Shown: in pieces, positions 51,273 through 62,775 of the stretch | How positions within the stretch are numbered: position 1 is the stretch's first letter | Layout of the letters: the number at the start of each line of letters is the position of its first letter | NCBI RefSeq assembly: GCF_001653235.2 | Contig: NC_035792.1 | Span: 2,046,001-2,110,000 of the forward strand | Direction: 5' to 3' | Source of the DNA: Pochonia chlamydosporia 170 | Lineage: Eukaryota; Ascomycota; Sordariomycetes; Hypocreales; Clavicipitaceae | DNA: 64,000 nucleotides | Notes under the pieces: model-generated | Database searches by the model: none | Told to the model about the DNA's origin: nothing | The model's input: only the letters and a program-made list of their open reading frames with translations | Position numbers and translations under genes: made by a program

Positions 51273-51345
51273 CGACCAGACCAGACAACACTACCAGGTC
51301 AGCAACGCTGAGCCTTGATCCACGGACGAACCAGACCTGGACCCG
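51273..51345 (+). repeat. ACCAGACCAGAC and ACCAGACCTGG cluster
   Basis: A tandem CCAGACCAGAC, a CTACCAGG and a further ACCAGACC lie within about 70 bp. Confidence 0.85.
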
Positions 51346-51887
51346 TTTTGCCGACCCTCCCCATTTTTGGTGTGGCGTGGCTAGTTAAGATTTTCTTTGG
51401 AGGCCCCTTCTGAAAACAGGATCTTTTGGGGGCATGGCGCTGTTATCCTTCACTCGTCTCAGCTTCTCACTCTTGTTGTGGAAAACTTTCCCAGTGGCCC
51501 TGTTGTTTGTCCTTGCTCGGATCGCAGGTCGCAGATTGAGCTCCTGGCTGGAGTTTTGTTGTGCCAGTGACCTTTTGATCCAGCAGCTTTCTCCCAAAGG
51601 CGGTTGGTAATAATAGTAGTCGTACCTGTCACATCACAGATCTTTGATATATTGCTCTTTGGCCAATGTGGTTTGGAAATGGTGTGTAGTTTCGCTCCCT
51701 GAGGTTCTTTACCACCAAGCTCCAGCTACCTAGGTACAAATATACTCTATGCGTGGGTGCACAGGTACGTGGGTGTTTGAGCAACTACCTAGTCAATAGC
51801 TTAAGAGTTCGGGAGTGGCCTCTGGAGTGATCGAACTGGGCTTGCGCCGGGAGCATCTTCGGCGCTTGGGCAAGCATGGTCAACGAT

Positions 51888-51920
51888 GAACATTGAAGTC
51901 AGTCTGGTCTACTCCGTACC
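51888..51920 (+). repeat. Composite AACATTGAA + GTCTGG + TACTCCGTA site
   Basis: Three of the window's recurrent words follow each other without a gap larger than a few bases: AACATTGAAGTC, AGTCTGGTC, TACTCCGTA. Confidence 0.9.
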
Positions 51921-52019
51921 CAGGTGCTATTTGATCGTGAACCGCCTCCCCTGGGCGTGAGGCTGTACCGAACGGTGGAACTTGGGGCTTGCCGTCGGTG
52001 GCCTGTCCCCCCGAAGAAA

Positions 52020-52032
52020 GGGGGGGGGGGGG
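52020..52032 (+). repeat. Poly-G tract, 13 bp
   Basis: A G homopolymer flanked by further G-rich sequence up to about 52050; it could form a quadruplex. Length may be approximate. Confidence 0.85.
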
Positions 52033-52052
52033 CAGAGGGGTGGAGGGGCAAG

Positions 52053-52105
52053 GATCTGGTCTACTCAAGTGGTCTGGTTGTCTGGTTGTTGCGCCTGGTG
52101 TGGTC
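52053..52105 (+). repeat. GTCTGGTTGTCTGGTTG cluster
   Basis: Three GTCTGGT/ATCTGGT words lie within 36 bp, followed by CCTGGTGTGGTC. Confidence 0.85.
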
Positions 52106-52788
52106 TAATATTATCCGCGGCCAACAGCAACAGCTCGCAGGGAAAGGCAAATTCTTCGGGGGGGTAGTTTCGCTTGTTGCGTGATGTCAATCCTACAGGA
52201 GGCTTCTGGAATAAAATTTCTACATGTATGTATTCTATTCGACAGTGCATTCGACAGGGCACTGGTGCCGACAGGGGAACTTGACCTTGGAGTGGAGTGA
52301 CTGGTCCTGGTGCCGAGACTTTGAAAATATGCGAGCGTAATCTCTGGTTCATAGTTCGATTGTCCGTGCAACGGTATGTGTTCCAATAGTCGAATTCGAA
52401 ACTCAAAATGGAGGGACTCGCGACTTATCATTATCAGTTGGCACCCTCCCACCGAATGGCCATGGAGTGAACAACATTGAAGGCACCCTCCCCGGATAGA
52501 GCATCTGGAATGCCCATCCCTTCTGTCCCAGGACTCCAGTCCCTACTTCTATCAAGTCCTTTCCCCAGAGAACGCCAAAATGTCACTACGTACTTCTGTC
52601 CCTTGGTTAGGACCCCAAGCTTCAAGTCTTGGACCCATGACAACTCGAGTGGAAGTTGGAGTGCTCACGTGCGAACAGAGTACTCCATAAGCAAGCCTCT
52701 CTTATGAGGCCAACAATCCTCCTCTTTGGATGTCTCTGGGTGCGACTCTCCCTGCCTTAGGTACCTAGGTACCTAGTAGGTAGCGTAA

Positions 52789-52812
52789 CTTGAGTACATG
52801 TAGGTACTCAAG
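52789..52812. repeat. Inverted repeat with 9-bp arms
   Basis: Arms CTTGAGTAC and GTACTCAAG surround a 6-bp spacer, within a block of AGGTACCTA repeats. A related palindrome, AAGTACTTAAGTACTT-like, lies about 70 bp downstream. Confidence 0.85.
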
Positions 52813-53601
52813 CGCACCAGTGCAAGTGATCCAAACATTATTAGGTATTAAACGCTCGAGGCTAACCCCAGCGTACTTAAGTACTTGAGTACTTTACGCA
52901 GTGACTGGCTTCCAACTACCAGTTGACCTCTACCAGATTTTTGGTAGAGTACCCGTGCCAGGGTAGGTACCTACGACCAATGCTCACATGCAATGTTCAA
53001 ACTTTTGGAGGTCAGGGACCCGGACGCGGGGTTCTAAAGGACAGGCTGCCTACTTCACGAGGATGACACAAGGCCCAATTCTCAACACCAATGTTTACTT
53101 TTGCCTAACGTTCAAAGGTCTGGTTCTCGTTCAACTGCTTAGGTAAGTCTGGTACTCCGTAGCAATAATGCTAACCACCAAAAGGCCCGGTTATAAGAGA
53201 AAATTTGCTCCTAACCTCAGCCTTGGATGGCCAGCCAGACCGAAGGCAAAAGAGTACAGTAGTGCCGGGCCATTAGAAAGCGCATCGCACTTCCTGTGAT
53301 CTCTCCGATGGCCAAAAAAAAAAAAAGATGTAGTAACGAGTTAAAGCAAGAGTTGCTAGCAAAATGAGGCCAATGTGCTGGCAATGGATCATTTGCCAGT
53401 TTCTTGAACCTGACTGTTCCCCTTCTGTTTGAAGCTTGTCCCGTTTTTGCCTCCATTGAGACCAGACTTCCTCCACTCCATGTCGCAGTGGTAAACACTG
53501 AACCCGCCAGTCCGCGCTCCTCTCCCGCGCCCCCGCTCTTGTCGAGGTCAAGACTGGAGGGTCAGTCGACAGGGACTTGACGACAACCGCCCTGCCCTGA
53601 C

Positions 53602-53690
53602 TGACCAGACCTCTGGTCTTCTCTTGTCCAGTCTGGTTCGCTTGCTTACACCCTGCCCACTGCAAGCCCTCAAGACCCCAGCCTGTCTGG
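53602..53690. repeat. Dense ACCAGAC/GTCTGGT cluster in the C2H2 factor upstream region
   Basis: Several copies in both orientations (ACCAGACC, CTGGTCTTC, AGTCTGGTTC, TGTCTGGTTC) occur in a pyrimidine-rich stretch about 1 kb upstream of the C2H2 factor ATG. Confidence 0.85.
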
Positions 53691-54625
53691 TTCCTTCTTG
53701 TCTTCACCACCTCTCGCAATTCACACGGGCTGGGCTTTCCGATCTTTCATTCTCCCCACTCCGGAGATGTCAAGTGAGTTCCCTTCCCGACCTTGGTCCA
53801 TCTTCTGAATTTCCGCTTCACCTCATAGTGTCCGTCGTTTGGCCGTTGATTTTGACATACAAGCCTTGACACTGTTCCAACCCTGCCGACCTAGGTACCT
53901 ACCTACCTTCGTCTCTCGTCTGACTGGAGACCCTATCTCGCAGCCCAAACCAAAACCATTCTCACTCAAGAACCAATCCATCCTTGATCTATTTGGCTCA
54001 CTTTTAAAGGTTCGCTAAAGCCCCTCCTTGGGCGAGCATTCAATTTCTGCACTACTCGTCCACTCAGCGGTTATAGCACTCGGATTCCTACATTGTAACC
54101 CCATAGAGTCGCACGTTGTCAGTCTCTCTTCTGGGAGCAAGGCTGTGTGCCCTGTTGCTATTTTCATTTGCGTAATTCTTCTCGCTGATTGGTTATTTTA
54201 TCAACAGGAAGGCCATCGTCACTGTTCTGCTAGGCAATCTGCCATTGGAACCCTCCAACGTGAGATGGTTGTATCAGTGTCTGACTGCCAATCGACAACA
54301 GGAGTACACACAAATACCATCACAGCCCCGGTTGCCTGATCTCATAGACCTCCTAATTGTCTGCGCCGTCAACAAATAACGGCAACCGAATTGGCAGACA
54401 GACTACCCCGACAAGATTTGGCTATCTCATCGCCACGCGAGCACAGTTTCGAGTTCGTGGGCCAGATTTCGAAACAATTGGCCCTTCCTGCTCCTCTTGA
54501 TACGACAACAAGTTACTCACCAACTCCCGTTTCTGTCCTGGTCCTCGAGTCGCCTGGACTTTCTTGCTGCTCGTTGTTCTGGCGCTAGATCTGCAATTCG
54601 TTTGGTGCCCTCGCTGCCCTCTTTT

Positions 54626-54646
54626 ATGAGGGCCATGGCCGGTTAA
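54626..54646 (+). promoter_or_regulatory. Six-codon uORF before the C2H2 factor
   Basis: ATG at 54626 opens MRAMAG and stops at 54644-54646, 25 bp before the main ATG at 54672. Confidence 0.45.
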
Positions 54647-54671
54647 GCTGCTGACAGCAGACTTGAGAAGT

Positions 54672-56247
54672 ATGACTACGGCTGCCCAGCAGCACCAGCA
54701 GCTACAGAATCAACTGGCTGTCGATACATACGACCCTGATGAAGTTGTCCCGCGAGGCAGTCCTCTGATGAAAGCGCTGCACCCGAAGCTCGAGCTCTCC
54801 CCCAGTCCACCACCGGACATTCCTCCCGCACAAGTCAGTCTTAGTCCTCTTCCCACCGACGACTATCCAAGGTCTAATCGCCCAAAGATTCGCCCCAGCT
54901 CAGGGGATGCCGTTCTCGTGGCATATCTTGACAACGGCCGTCGCCCAGAGATTGCTCGTGCCGCCGGTTGCCGAGCGCTCCCTGGGGTCGACGAGGAAGA
55001 AGACGACGGTCTGGTTGGAGACCCATCTTCGCCTGGACAAGTTGCGGCATCGCCAATGCATGTTCGATCCAACGGGAGCGCGTCGGAACCTAGGGCTGCT
55101 ATGACAAGCCCGAGTCTGCAACACCTGGCGGCAGATGCTCTTCAGGTAGTGACGACAGATTCTGGGCGCGCGTTCATCCCAAGAGAAACCCCAGATATTG
55201 CATTGTCGACTCGCCATTTGTCAATCAGTGACGATAGGCCGCACAATACTGCTTACCACCTGTCTTCCAGAGATCCTGCAAAACACAATGCAATATCTAA
55301 CAGTGTAAACAAATCTCCCGTCACCATGCTCACACCAGCTAGCGGTGGCTTACCGCCTCTCCAGATGGACTCGCCGAAATCTGAAGCCAACAGTCACATT
55401 CTCCCATCCATACGGTCGACACTGGGCGATATTAATCACATTCCGTCTGAACCGCCAACGCCAGCTGACAAAGATGTGCCGACACTGCATTGTTCCGGCA
55501 ATCACTTCTCCCATGCCTCTCCAGGGGCCATAAGACGTCTACCTCCCATGCCGGGATCGCATGTTTCTCCACCGATCTCTCCGAATGAGCCCTATCAGCT
55601 CAGCCTACCATCACCACGATCTTTACCCGCATCAAGCCCTTACAGTGGTTATACCTCGAACGGCCTTAATCATCGGCCCAACGCTGAGTATGTCTCGAGT
55701 GCGGGTGGTGAGACACCCAGCACAGAGCAATCTGCTCTAACACCATCAACAACCACTTCTGTCGTGGACCGCATGAGCATTGACGGCATAACCAATCCAC
55801 CCATTGGGCTGTATGTTTGCAACTATGCAGGTTGCACAGCAGCACCCTTTCAAACTCAGTACCTGCTAAACTCTCACGCCAACGTGCATTCGTCTGCTCG
55901 ACCACATTATTGCCCCGTGCAAGGATGCCCCCGAAGTGAAGGTGGCAAAGGGTTTAAACGGAAAAATGAAATGATACGGCATGGCTTGGTACACGACTCA
56001 CCCGGCTATGTCTGCCCATTCTGTCCGGATCGGGAGCATAAATATCCGCGTCCTGATAATTTGCAGAGGTAAGACTACATTGAAGTTATCAACATTTGAG
56101 GAAGAGCAACATTGACAAATGCGGCATAGACATGTTCGGGTGCATCATGTTGATAAGGATAAAGACGATCCAATGCTTAGAGAAGTATTATCACAGCGAC
56201 CTGATGGTCCCAACCGTGGCAGAAGGAGACGAGGAGGACAACCCTAG
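54672..56247 (+). CDS. C2H2 zinc-finger transcription factor
   Basis: Exons 54672-56068 and 56130-56247 give 504 residues. The first 370 residues are disordered, Ser/Pro-rich, with an N-terminal Gln tract (AAQQHQQLQNQ). Three zinc fingers are near the C-terminus: CNYAGC...HANVH, CPVQGC...HGLVH with an insert (PRSEGGKGFKRKNEMIR), and CPFCPDREHKYPRPDNLQRH, whose His pair is completed in exon 2 (HVRVHH). The protein ends in a basic tail, GPNRGRRRRGGQP. I recognise the finger region as a conserved Pezizomycotina type but cannot name the factor with confidence. Splicing an in-frame ATG at 53767 over an 887-bp intron would add MSNLRS to the N-terminus; this is only a possibility. Confidence 0.88.
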
Positions 56248-57046
56248 CACCGGGCTTCTTGAGATCGGCAATCCAGACCGAGATTCGACGCATTTGACAC
56301 TCGAATAGCAGCGCTTGTTTACGACCATGAAGCTTGACGTCTCTCAGCAGGCACCAGGCCGCTTTTTAACGAGATCCATGAGCATAGCAGCATCAAAGCG
56401 AGTTTTCAATCACCCCCCCCCCTTTTTTCTCCCCTAGCCGCCCCAGCAAGTCCTTGAGTTTGCACGCAAGTCGTGTGCCAGTCAAGGACAGCCAAATCAC
56501 CTTGAATATTACGCGTTACAGTATGGTACCAAAATGGATATTGTTATGATTTTGGGTTTGGAGGTCCTCCTGTTCTTTCCCCATCTGGATATTTTTCTCA
56601 ATGGGACGTCCTAAAAGATGTACCTGGCGTTGAGGTTTTTTATATACCAGGCTATTCATGCCACTTGTCATTTTTTGTATCGCATCTTTTGTCATATTGT
56701 CTGCCTCTGGCCGTTAAAGGATTTGTGTTTCGCGGCTTTACCTCTGCCACTTCTACCAGAACCTCAGGCATTCGACATGTGTTATATATACATGCATATA
56801 CATATTCACTTTCACGGTTTCGTCTCATGTACCGTTTGCAGCGTTACGAAGGGTGACAAATGGAACAAGAGTAAAAAACTGCCAATCGTTCAGCGTACCG
56901 CTCTTGTTGGCCCAGTGGTAGGATGATAGAGGATATAGCCCGAAAGTTTCCTGGTGCCTATGCTTTTGGATGGTGCATACGTCTTAAAACGATGCTCCAC
57001 AGGTCGATCGTTGACCACGGTATTGCCATCAAAGGATTGACGCTAC
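56248..57046. other. Convergent 3' gap between the C2H2 factor and palB
   Basis: No gene seen. It contains a C/T run near 56411-56429 and AT-rich sequence. Confidence 0.65.
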
Positions 57047-59994
57047 TCAAACACATTCCCAGTCTCCAATCCGCACTGGAGAGTCGCTAGAGATCTCTCC
57101 GTCGATGGACAACGTTCCTCCATGAGAGCCCATACTTTCAACAAGTATCCATAGTCCTTCTCTCCTTATACGATCCGGTTCCATGTCAAACTGCGGTGTG
57201 CGTATCGTATTTGCAGGGTTTTGGAACTCGTTCTCCCCAGAAACTGCTATTGTGGCTTGTTCTGGGCCCCAACAGTGAATAATTGACACGCGAAGTACTT
57301 GTGACGACGGCAAGTTTGCCCTGCTCCCTAGTTGCAATGGTGCACTACTACTATGCATGGAAACACTTGCTTTGGTAAGCCAGGACACATCAAGCGGCAA
57401 ACGAAATCGCTCATCTCCTTGTGGCAGGTGAATTTGGGGTAGTTTCGTCGCGAATCTACCTGCACTGTCCACAGGCACGGGTCTGATCACGATTGGCGAC
57501 ATCGTTCCAACCCGTAAAGAGAACTGGCCCAACTGTCCTGCGTCGAAAGCAGAACATACCAGAGTATAAACTCCAGTCTCAAGCATTGCGATATCAGCTA
57601 CCGCACATCCCCGACGATACTCCCCGGACGAAGCCACCAGGTCCTTCACTCTGATGTTGTCCACTCGGCGGCCTTGCGCCCATACTACATCCACATGAAC
57701 ATGAATGTCATCGGTATCAGCACAGAGAAGAATAGATACCGGGGTTCGTCTGTCGATAGAGAGTCTGTACTGCGGATTTTGAAAGTATGTGCAGCACGAT
57801 GAATTGCCCCCAGATGTTCTTCTTGTCCATGCTCCAAGCTGCTCCGTGAAATGTGACATTGTCTCTGAGGCTTCTTTCACAACTAGTGGACTGTGTGAAA
57901 AGAGTGACAGAGTGAAATGGTAGCGAGGCAAAGGCAGCTCGTGTTGATCAACCACTATTGTGTAGGGCCGCCCAGGTCGGATGTAGAGGCGGGCTAGGGT
58001 TTGTGGAGAGTCAACGTAGGGGCCGCGGTATATTTCACCACGGCATATTTGTAGCTTTCTCCCACCATTCTCAAACGCTAATATACTCATAAATCCGAGT
58101 TGACGGGCTACTGCAGCCATCGAGTCCCGTCTTTCACGGGCGATATCTAGCTCGGCATCGACAAAGTGACGGCTTACTAGGACCCAAATAGTGCCAGCAT
58201 TGTGTGAACTCACGGAAAATTGTGGATTCCTGGACAAGGATGCACCGTACAACTTTGGGGGAAGCTCCCAGGCAAAGTGGTGGTCTCGGCGACAAGGAAA
58301 TAATGCCGGATTCCAGTTGAGATACATGGATTCGAAATGCTGCGCAACATCTTCAAAGGCCACCCAAAGTGTGCTAGAAGCAGCGTGTTCCTGCATCGAC
58401 CGCTTTTGCGAGGACCCATTACTAACGGCTTCGCTCAGACCCGAATGCTGAGTGTTTGACCACCCTAATGTCGTCATGGACGGGCCGTCACACCAGGGAT
58501 TCTTTATCAGAAGACGTCGGCTGCCACCTGAGGTATCAATGTTCTCAACCGCATAATCATGCTCCCCAATCAAGCCCATAACCTCCTCCTCTTCGGTAGA
58601 TACCCGGCCAGTTCCCAAGGTCACGACGACATTGCCGGATTTGTGGGCAACCTCTATCCGTTTCCAGACATTGTCTAGGTCGATGTCCTCTCTTCGAACA
58701 TTGAAGCGGTTAGCGCACAGACAACAATAGAGGCTTCTTCATAGTAGTTGGAAGATATCAAATTACCTTTGCAGGAACAGCTGCTCGGGGATCCAGCCTA
58801 TAAGCACCCACAAATCCGTGCCTGAATTGCTCCCTGGAAAATCATAACCGCCTCTGACCTTAAGGTACGCTTTCTCGAGCAATGCTGGCCACAAGAGGTA
58901 TGGATTTTGCCTGTCGACCACAAATAGCGCACGACTCGTCCGTGAGGAAGGCAATCTGTCGTCCACCACAACTTTGCGGGCACATCCATTGAAATTCAGC
59001 TTCATCACGTACTTTCCAGAGTGAGAAAGCCTAGGTCTTTTTTTTAGAAGATCAAAAGGGTAGAATATTGATGAAAGAACCTGATAACAAGAGAGAATAA
59101 GTTGAGTGATTAGCAAAGAGCATCTGCGGGAAGATGAAGTGGATAGCATTAAGTGCATTCTTACCGTATGCTTCCCTGTCAGCACGTTAAAGGCAGCCGA
59201 GAGGCTGGCTACCACGGAGCAGTCTGTCGTGATGTCTTGCACCAAGTTACTGCTCGCAGACACCTGCATCATTGCATCCTCCAAAGCTGTCCTGTCATTC
59301 TGCCGGTCCAATTGGAATAACTCTGCCGGTCTGACCCAGGCCGCAAAGTTGGACATCTGGTTTGTGGATAAGGAAAAGGTGGTATTATCTCTGACATTAA
59401 GCTGAAGGTTAGTCGAAATCAGAGTGGCAACCCGGATTGGCAAGAAAAGGCAGGGCTAAAACACACGTAAATGAGCCATCGCCTGGCAAGGCATCAAACT
59501 CGTCAACCTTCGGCTCGTCTTGCCAGATCGGAAACTCGTTCCCATGTAGTCGTGAACCTAATTGCAAGATGGGTGAGACTGTTGGCTGGGCTACAATCCG
59601 TCCCTTAGTGGCTGATGGTACAGGCTGCGCTGTTTCGGAGAGATCACTCTTGAGTCTTTCCGCATATGTGATCATGTCCTGGCATTTGCGTCTGAGGCGA
59701 GCCGCGTCCGCTTTGCTAGGTGTATCACCTGCGGCTTTCATGTAGAGCTCGGCTGCTTGGATGGCATAGTCAAGTGCGTCTTTACCAGCGGCTTCAGTGG
59801 CCCGGGATTCTGCAGCCTGCAAGTAGCTCGTCGAGTCAGCGAGCTCTAGTCCGTTTCTAATACGGCTTGATGTCATCGGCACGGGCACCACCTGGCGCAA
59901 GATGCTCTGCATCTTGAAGAAGTGGTGGATTGTGTCTTTAAGTGAGCTTTCTTCGATAACTGGGCCATCAGCTTACCTGCGCTCTCCTCTCCAT
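57047..59994 (-). CDS. palB: Calpain-like cysteine protease PalB/Rim13
   Basis: PalB processes the PacC/Rim101 factor in ambient-pH signalling at ESCRT-III sites. Five minus-strand exons (59977-59994, 59467-59816, 59165-59390, 58767-59080, 57047-58691) give 850 residues. The N-terminal MIT domain is seen in GKDALDYAIQAAELYMKAAG and RRKCQDMITYAERLK. The protease triad is intact: Cys180 (ITTDCSVVASL), His347 (GEHDYAVENID) and Asn367 (LLIKNPW). Other blocks are KYVMKLNFNGCARKVVVDDR and LWPALLEKAYLKV. The C-terminal half contains calpain-type beta-sandwich domains. The 18-bp first exon (MERRAQ) is chosen because its splice to AAESRATEAAG keeps frame and gives a normal MIT start; it is the least certain part. 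The exon 2-3 join is fixed by phase. Confidence 0.92.
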
Positions 59995-61562
59995 GACAGG
60001 CCAATATTGCTTCATACATCAGTTTTCCATGGTACAGTGAAGGAAATACAGGTACTGTCCCTCCCTTCAAAGTATGCTTGTATGACCTCACCAAATTTGG
60101 TGGCGGCGGAAAGACAAAGTCATAGACTTAGATTTCAATCTCGATGTTGATTTCAGGATGGAGCTTGGAGGGGTCGTGCCAGTAGAGACCTGGTGATCCA
60201 AAACAGTATGGCCGCTGGCTGTAGGGCAGGGCCACCAGCCCACCAGACCCGGTGTGTCCTAGGCAGGTGGAGTATGGTCTGGTCTCTTGTGCTGGTATTA
60301 AAACCTTGAAAAACCATTGAAGTCCATGTCTGGATGCATGTCTGGTACGGTCTCAGTGGTTTGGCAGCTTCATGTGCCCCAGCCTGTGCACAGGTGCGTG
60401 CATCCTCCATCAAATTCTCAATCCCATGCCAGCTGTCGAAGCTTTCAATTGTTGCTGAAGATGCCTTGCGCCACGCAATCAATCGCCCGCCCACAGAGAA
60501 TCGTCTAAAGTACCTACTAGGTAGACACCTGCCATCGAGATCTCAGACACAATAAACAAACTAGCAGCGAAGGCTCTTCGGAATATGGAGAAATTACTCG
60601 GTGAACTACAATTGGAGCGAGCTACGACTAGACATATCCTGAATCTTACGACGTTGGTCGGCAGAGTGGCAGGGTCAAGTGGTGCTATCGAAGTCTACCC
60701 AACAATAAAAACTTATAAAGTTGCTGCAGTCAAATACTTAAGTACTTTTTTGAACTGGCACCTGGGCTCCCAGACATGTGGGTTAACAAACTAGAAGGGA
60801 AAGAATAAAGAAAAAATGGCTGCACAGTCCGATCAGGAATGAACATTGAACAAGCTGTCTGGCTCATAGCACAGCCGCGGTACAACAGACAGAACTGTCT
60901 CATCATCCCGCTCTTGTGAAAAACACTGAGTCGTCTTTTGCCAACTGGCTTCTGGAATTGGAATGATATCCTGCGCGTGAAGGGTCTGGTAATAATAGTC
61001 AGGAGCTTAAACGTCTGGGCGATGGTGAATGCCATCAAATTGAATCAAATTGAATCAATCCTGCTTGGCCAAGGGAGCGCTGAACATGAAGACGGCGCTA
61101 GGCCATTTGGAAACCGAGGTTCTGCACTCAATACCAGACCCAGACTGTTGCTTTGAAGTCCAAGTCCGGTTCAGTGCCGGTGGGCGGTCCCTGACACAGG
61201 CTTGGAGCCGCAGGACCGAGGTCCAAAGGAAGCACTCGGTCCGCTACCCGGCCAGTCAAACAACCAGACAGCACGTCATGTTCAAGACGTCCCATCATCG
61301 TCCGCTTCGCTCTGCTTTTAATCTATTCCAGCGACTAACATCACGGAGTCCTGGCCACGTCGTCCGAGTTTGGTACGTTTTTGAGCCAATTTATTGACCC
61401 GCCTCGACCTCCTTGGGGCTTTACTTTCCTGCGAAAATGCGCCGGTGCCAAAGCTTTCGCCAACCCACCAAGCAGTAGTGGCTAACACAGCTTCAAGAAT
61501 GACTAGGAAAGAGATACGGCAAGAAACGAGACCGAAACCGTTGATTCTGAAATATTTTCGCC
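59995..61562. promoter_or_regulatory. Divergent 5' region of palB and the PMP47-type carrier
   Basis: About 1.6 kb without a gene. It carries ACCAGAC/GTCTGGT words near 60243, 60275, 60331, 60341, 60771, 60859, 60984, 61132 and 61262, and AACATTGAA at 60842. The composite AACATTGAA...TGTCTGG at 60842-60862 recurs elsewhere in the window. Confidence 0.65.
60841..60862 (+). repeat. Composite AACATTGAA + TGTCTGG site
   Basis: The two dispersed words are separated by about six bases in the palB/carrier divergent promoter. Confidence 0.85.
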
Positions 61563-62775
61563 ATGGGAGCACAGTCAAAGCCTGAGATTTCCCCATTGGC
61601 CCGCGCATCCGCCGGAGCTACGGGCGCCGTCCTTGCAAACGCCCTGGTGTACCCTTTGGACATGTACAATCACCTGCAACGGCCCATATTCTCTCAACTG
61701 TGATTTCTCTACTAACACCAATGTTACTCAACAGTGTTAAGACCAGACTCCAAGTGCAAGTACGCCAGAATAAGCAGTCATCAGACTCTGAAAGCCAGCC
61801 GCACTACAACTCGACTTGGGATGCGATTTCACGGATCGTAGCCGATGACGGCATTCAGGGGCTATATGCGGGCATGAATGGTTCACTTATCGGCGTCGCG
61901 TCAACCAATTTTGCCTATTTTTACTGGTATACAGTGGCTAGATCTCTCTACGCCAAGTCAAGCAAGGCTTCTGGTCCGCCACCCTCTATCGCTGTAGAGC
62001 TGGCCCTCGGGGCTGTTGCCGGTGCTCTCGCACAACTCTTCACAATTCCCGTGGCTGTTGTAACAACGCGCCAACAGACTGCTCGAGCTGATGAGCGGAA
62101 GAGCCTCCTAGACACAGCTCGCGAGGTTATTGAAGGCCCAGACGGCGTGTCCGGTTTGTGGCGGGGTCTCAAGGCAAGCTTGGTGCTGGTTGTCAACCCA
62201 GCCATCACGTACGGAGCGTACGAGCGATTGAGGACTATTTTCTTCAATGGCAAACCAACATTGAGACCGTGGGAAGCATTCCGTGAGTTGAATAAGTAAA
62301 CAAAGTCCGCATTGAACTAGTCTAACCCAACAACGCTATTCTAGTGTTGGGAGCTTTATCGAAGGCCCTGGCCACAATCGCCACGCAACCTCTCATCGTT
62401 GCCAAAGTTGGTCTCCAGTCAAGACCTCCGCCAGAAAGAAAGGGTAAGCCATTTAAGAGCTTCGTCGAGGTTATGCAGTTCATTATCGAAAATGAGGGGC
62501 CGCTCTCGCTATTCAAAGGCATAGGGCCACAGATTTTCAAGGGCTTTCTTGTCCAAGGCATCCTAATGATGACTAAGGAGAGGTGAGTCAGCTACACATC
62601 GTACGAAGTTGGGATGAAGATTAACCAGATAAGCAGGGTGGAGCTCTTGTTCGTGTTATTCCTTCGGTACCTGAAATCTCTTCGATCGAACCAGCTACGC
62701 AAAGCCACGGATGTTGCGTCAACGGTGGTGCAGCATAGCCCTCTCAAATCCTCGAAGCCACTTGCAGTATCATAA
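61563..62775 (+). CDS. Peroxisomal adenine-nucleotide carrier, PMP47/ANT1 type
   Basis: An SLC25 carrier of 341 residues in exons 61563-61663, 61735-62282, 62345-62582 and 62637-62775. Repeat signatures: YPLDIVKTRLQ (first, rebuilt across intron 1), IPVAVVTTRQQ (second) and QPLIVAKVGLQ (third, degenerate). The blocks GLYAGMNGSLIGVASTNFAYFYWY, VSGLWRGLKASLVLVVNPAITYG and FKGIGPQIFKGFLVQGILMM are close to fungal PMP47, which imports ATP into peroxisomes for fatty-acid activation. Ignoring the last intron gives a stop right after MMTKER; splicing adds VELLFVLFLRYL and a 30-residue tail, which completes the last helix and is preferred. It is a paralogue of the carrier at 13335. Confidence 0.92.

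Larger units (their letters stand above)
47694..54671. other. 7-kb gene-free region dense in short repeated words
   Basis: No reading frame here begins with ATG, extends and shows family similarity. The right end should be the promoter and leader of the C2H2 factor. Copies of ACCAGAC/GTCTGGT are very frequent (for example near 48217, 49407, 50010, 50053, 50141, 51277, 51331, 51902, 52054, 52071, 52081, 53118, 53148, 53459, 53604, 53634, 53685). CAACATTGA/TTCAATGTT copies lie near 49379, 49422, 50760, 51889 and 52472. Also present are a poly-A (48686-48703), a poly-G (52020-52032), and a block of AGGTACCTA and AAGTACTT palindromes (52755-52980). Confidence 0.7.

Noticed and set aside
54028..54339. 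103-codon hydrophobic open frame upstream of the C2H2 factor
   Set aside because: No ATG start; it lies in the probable leader or intron of the factor.
56905..56930. A-box-like GGCCCAGTGGTAGGATG
   Set aside because: No B box within tRNA distance and no cloverleaf.
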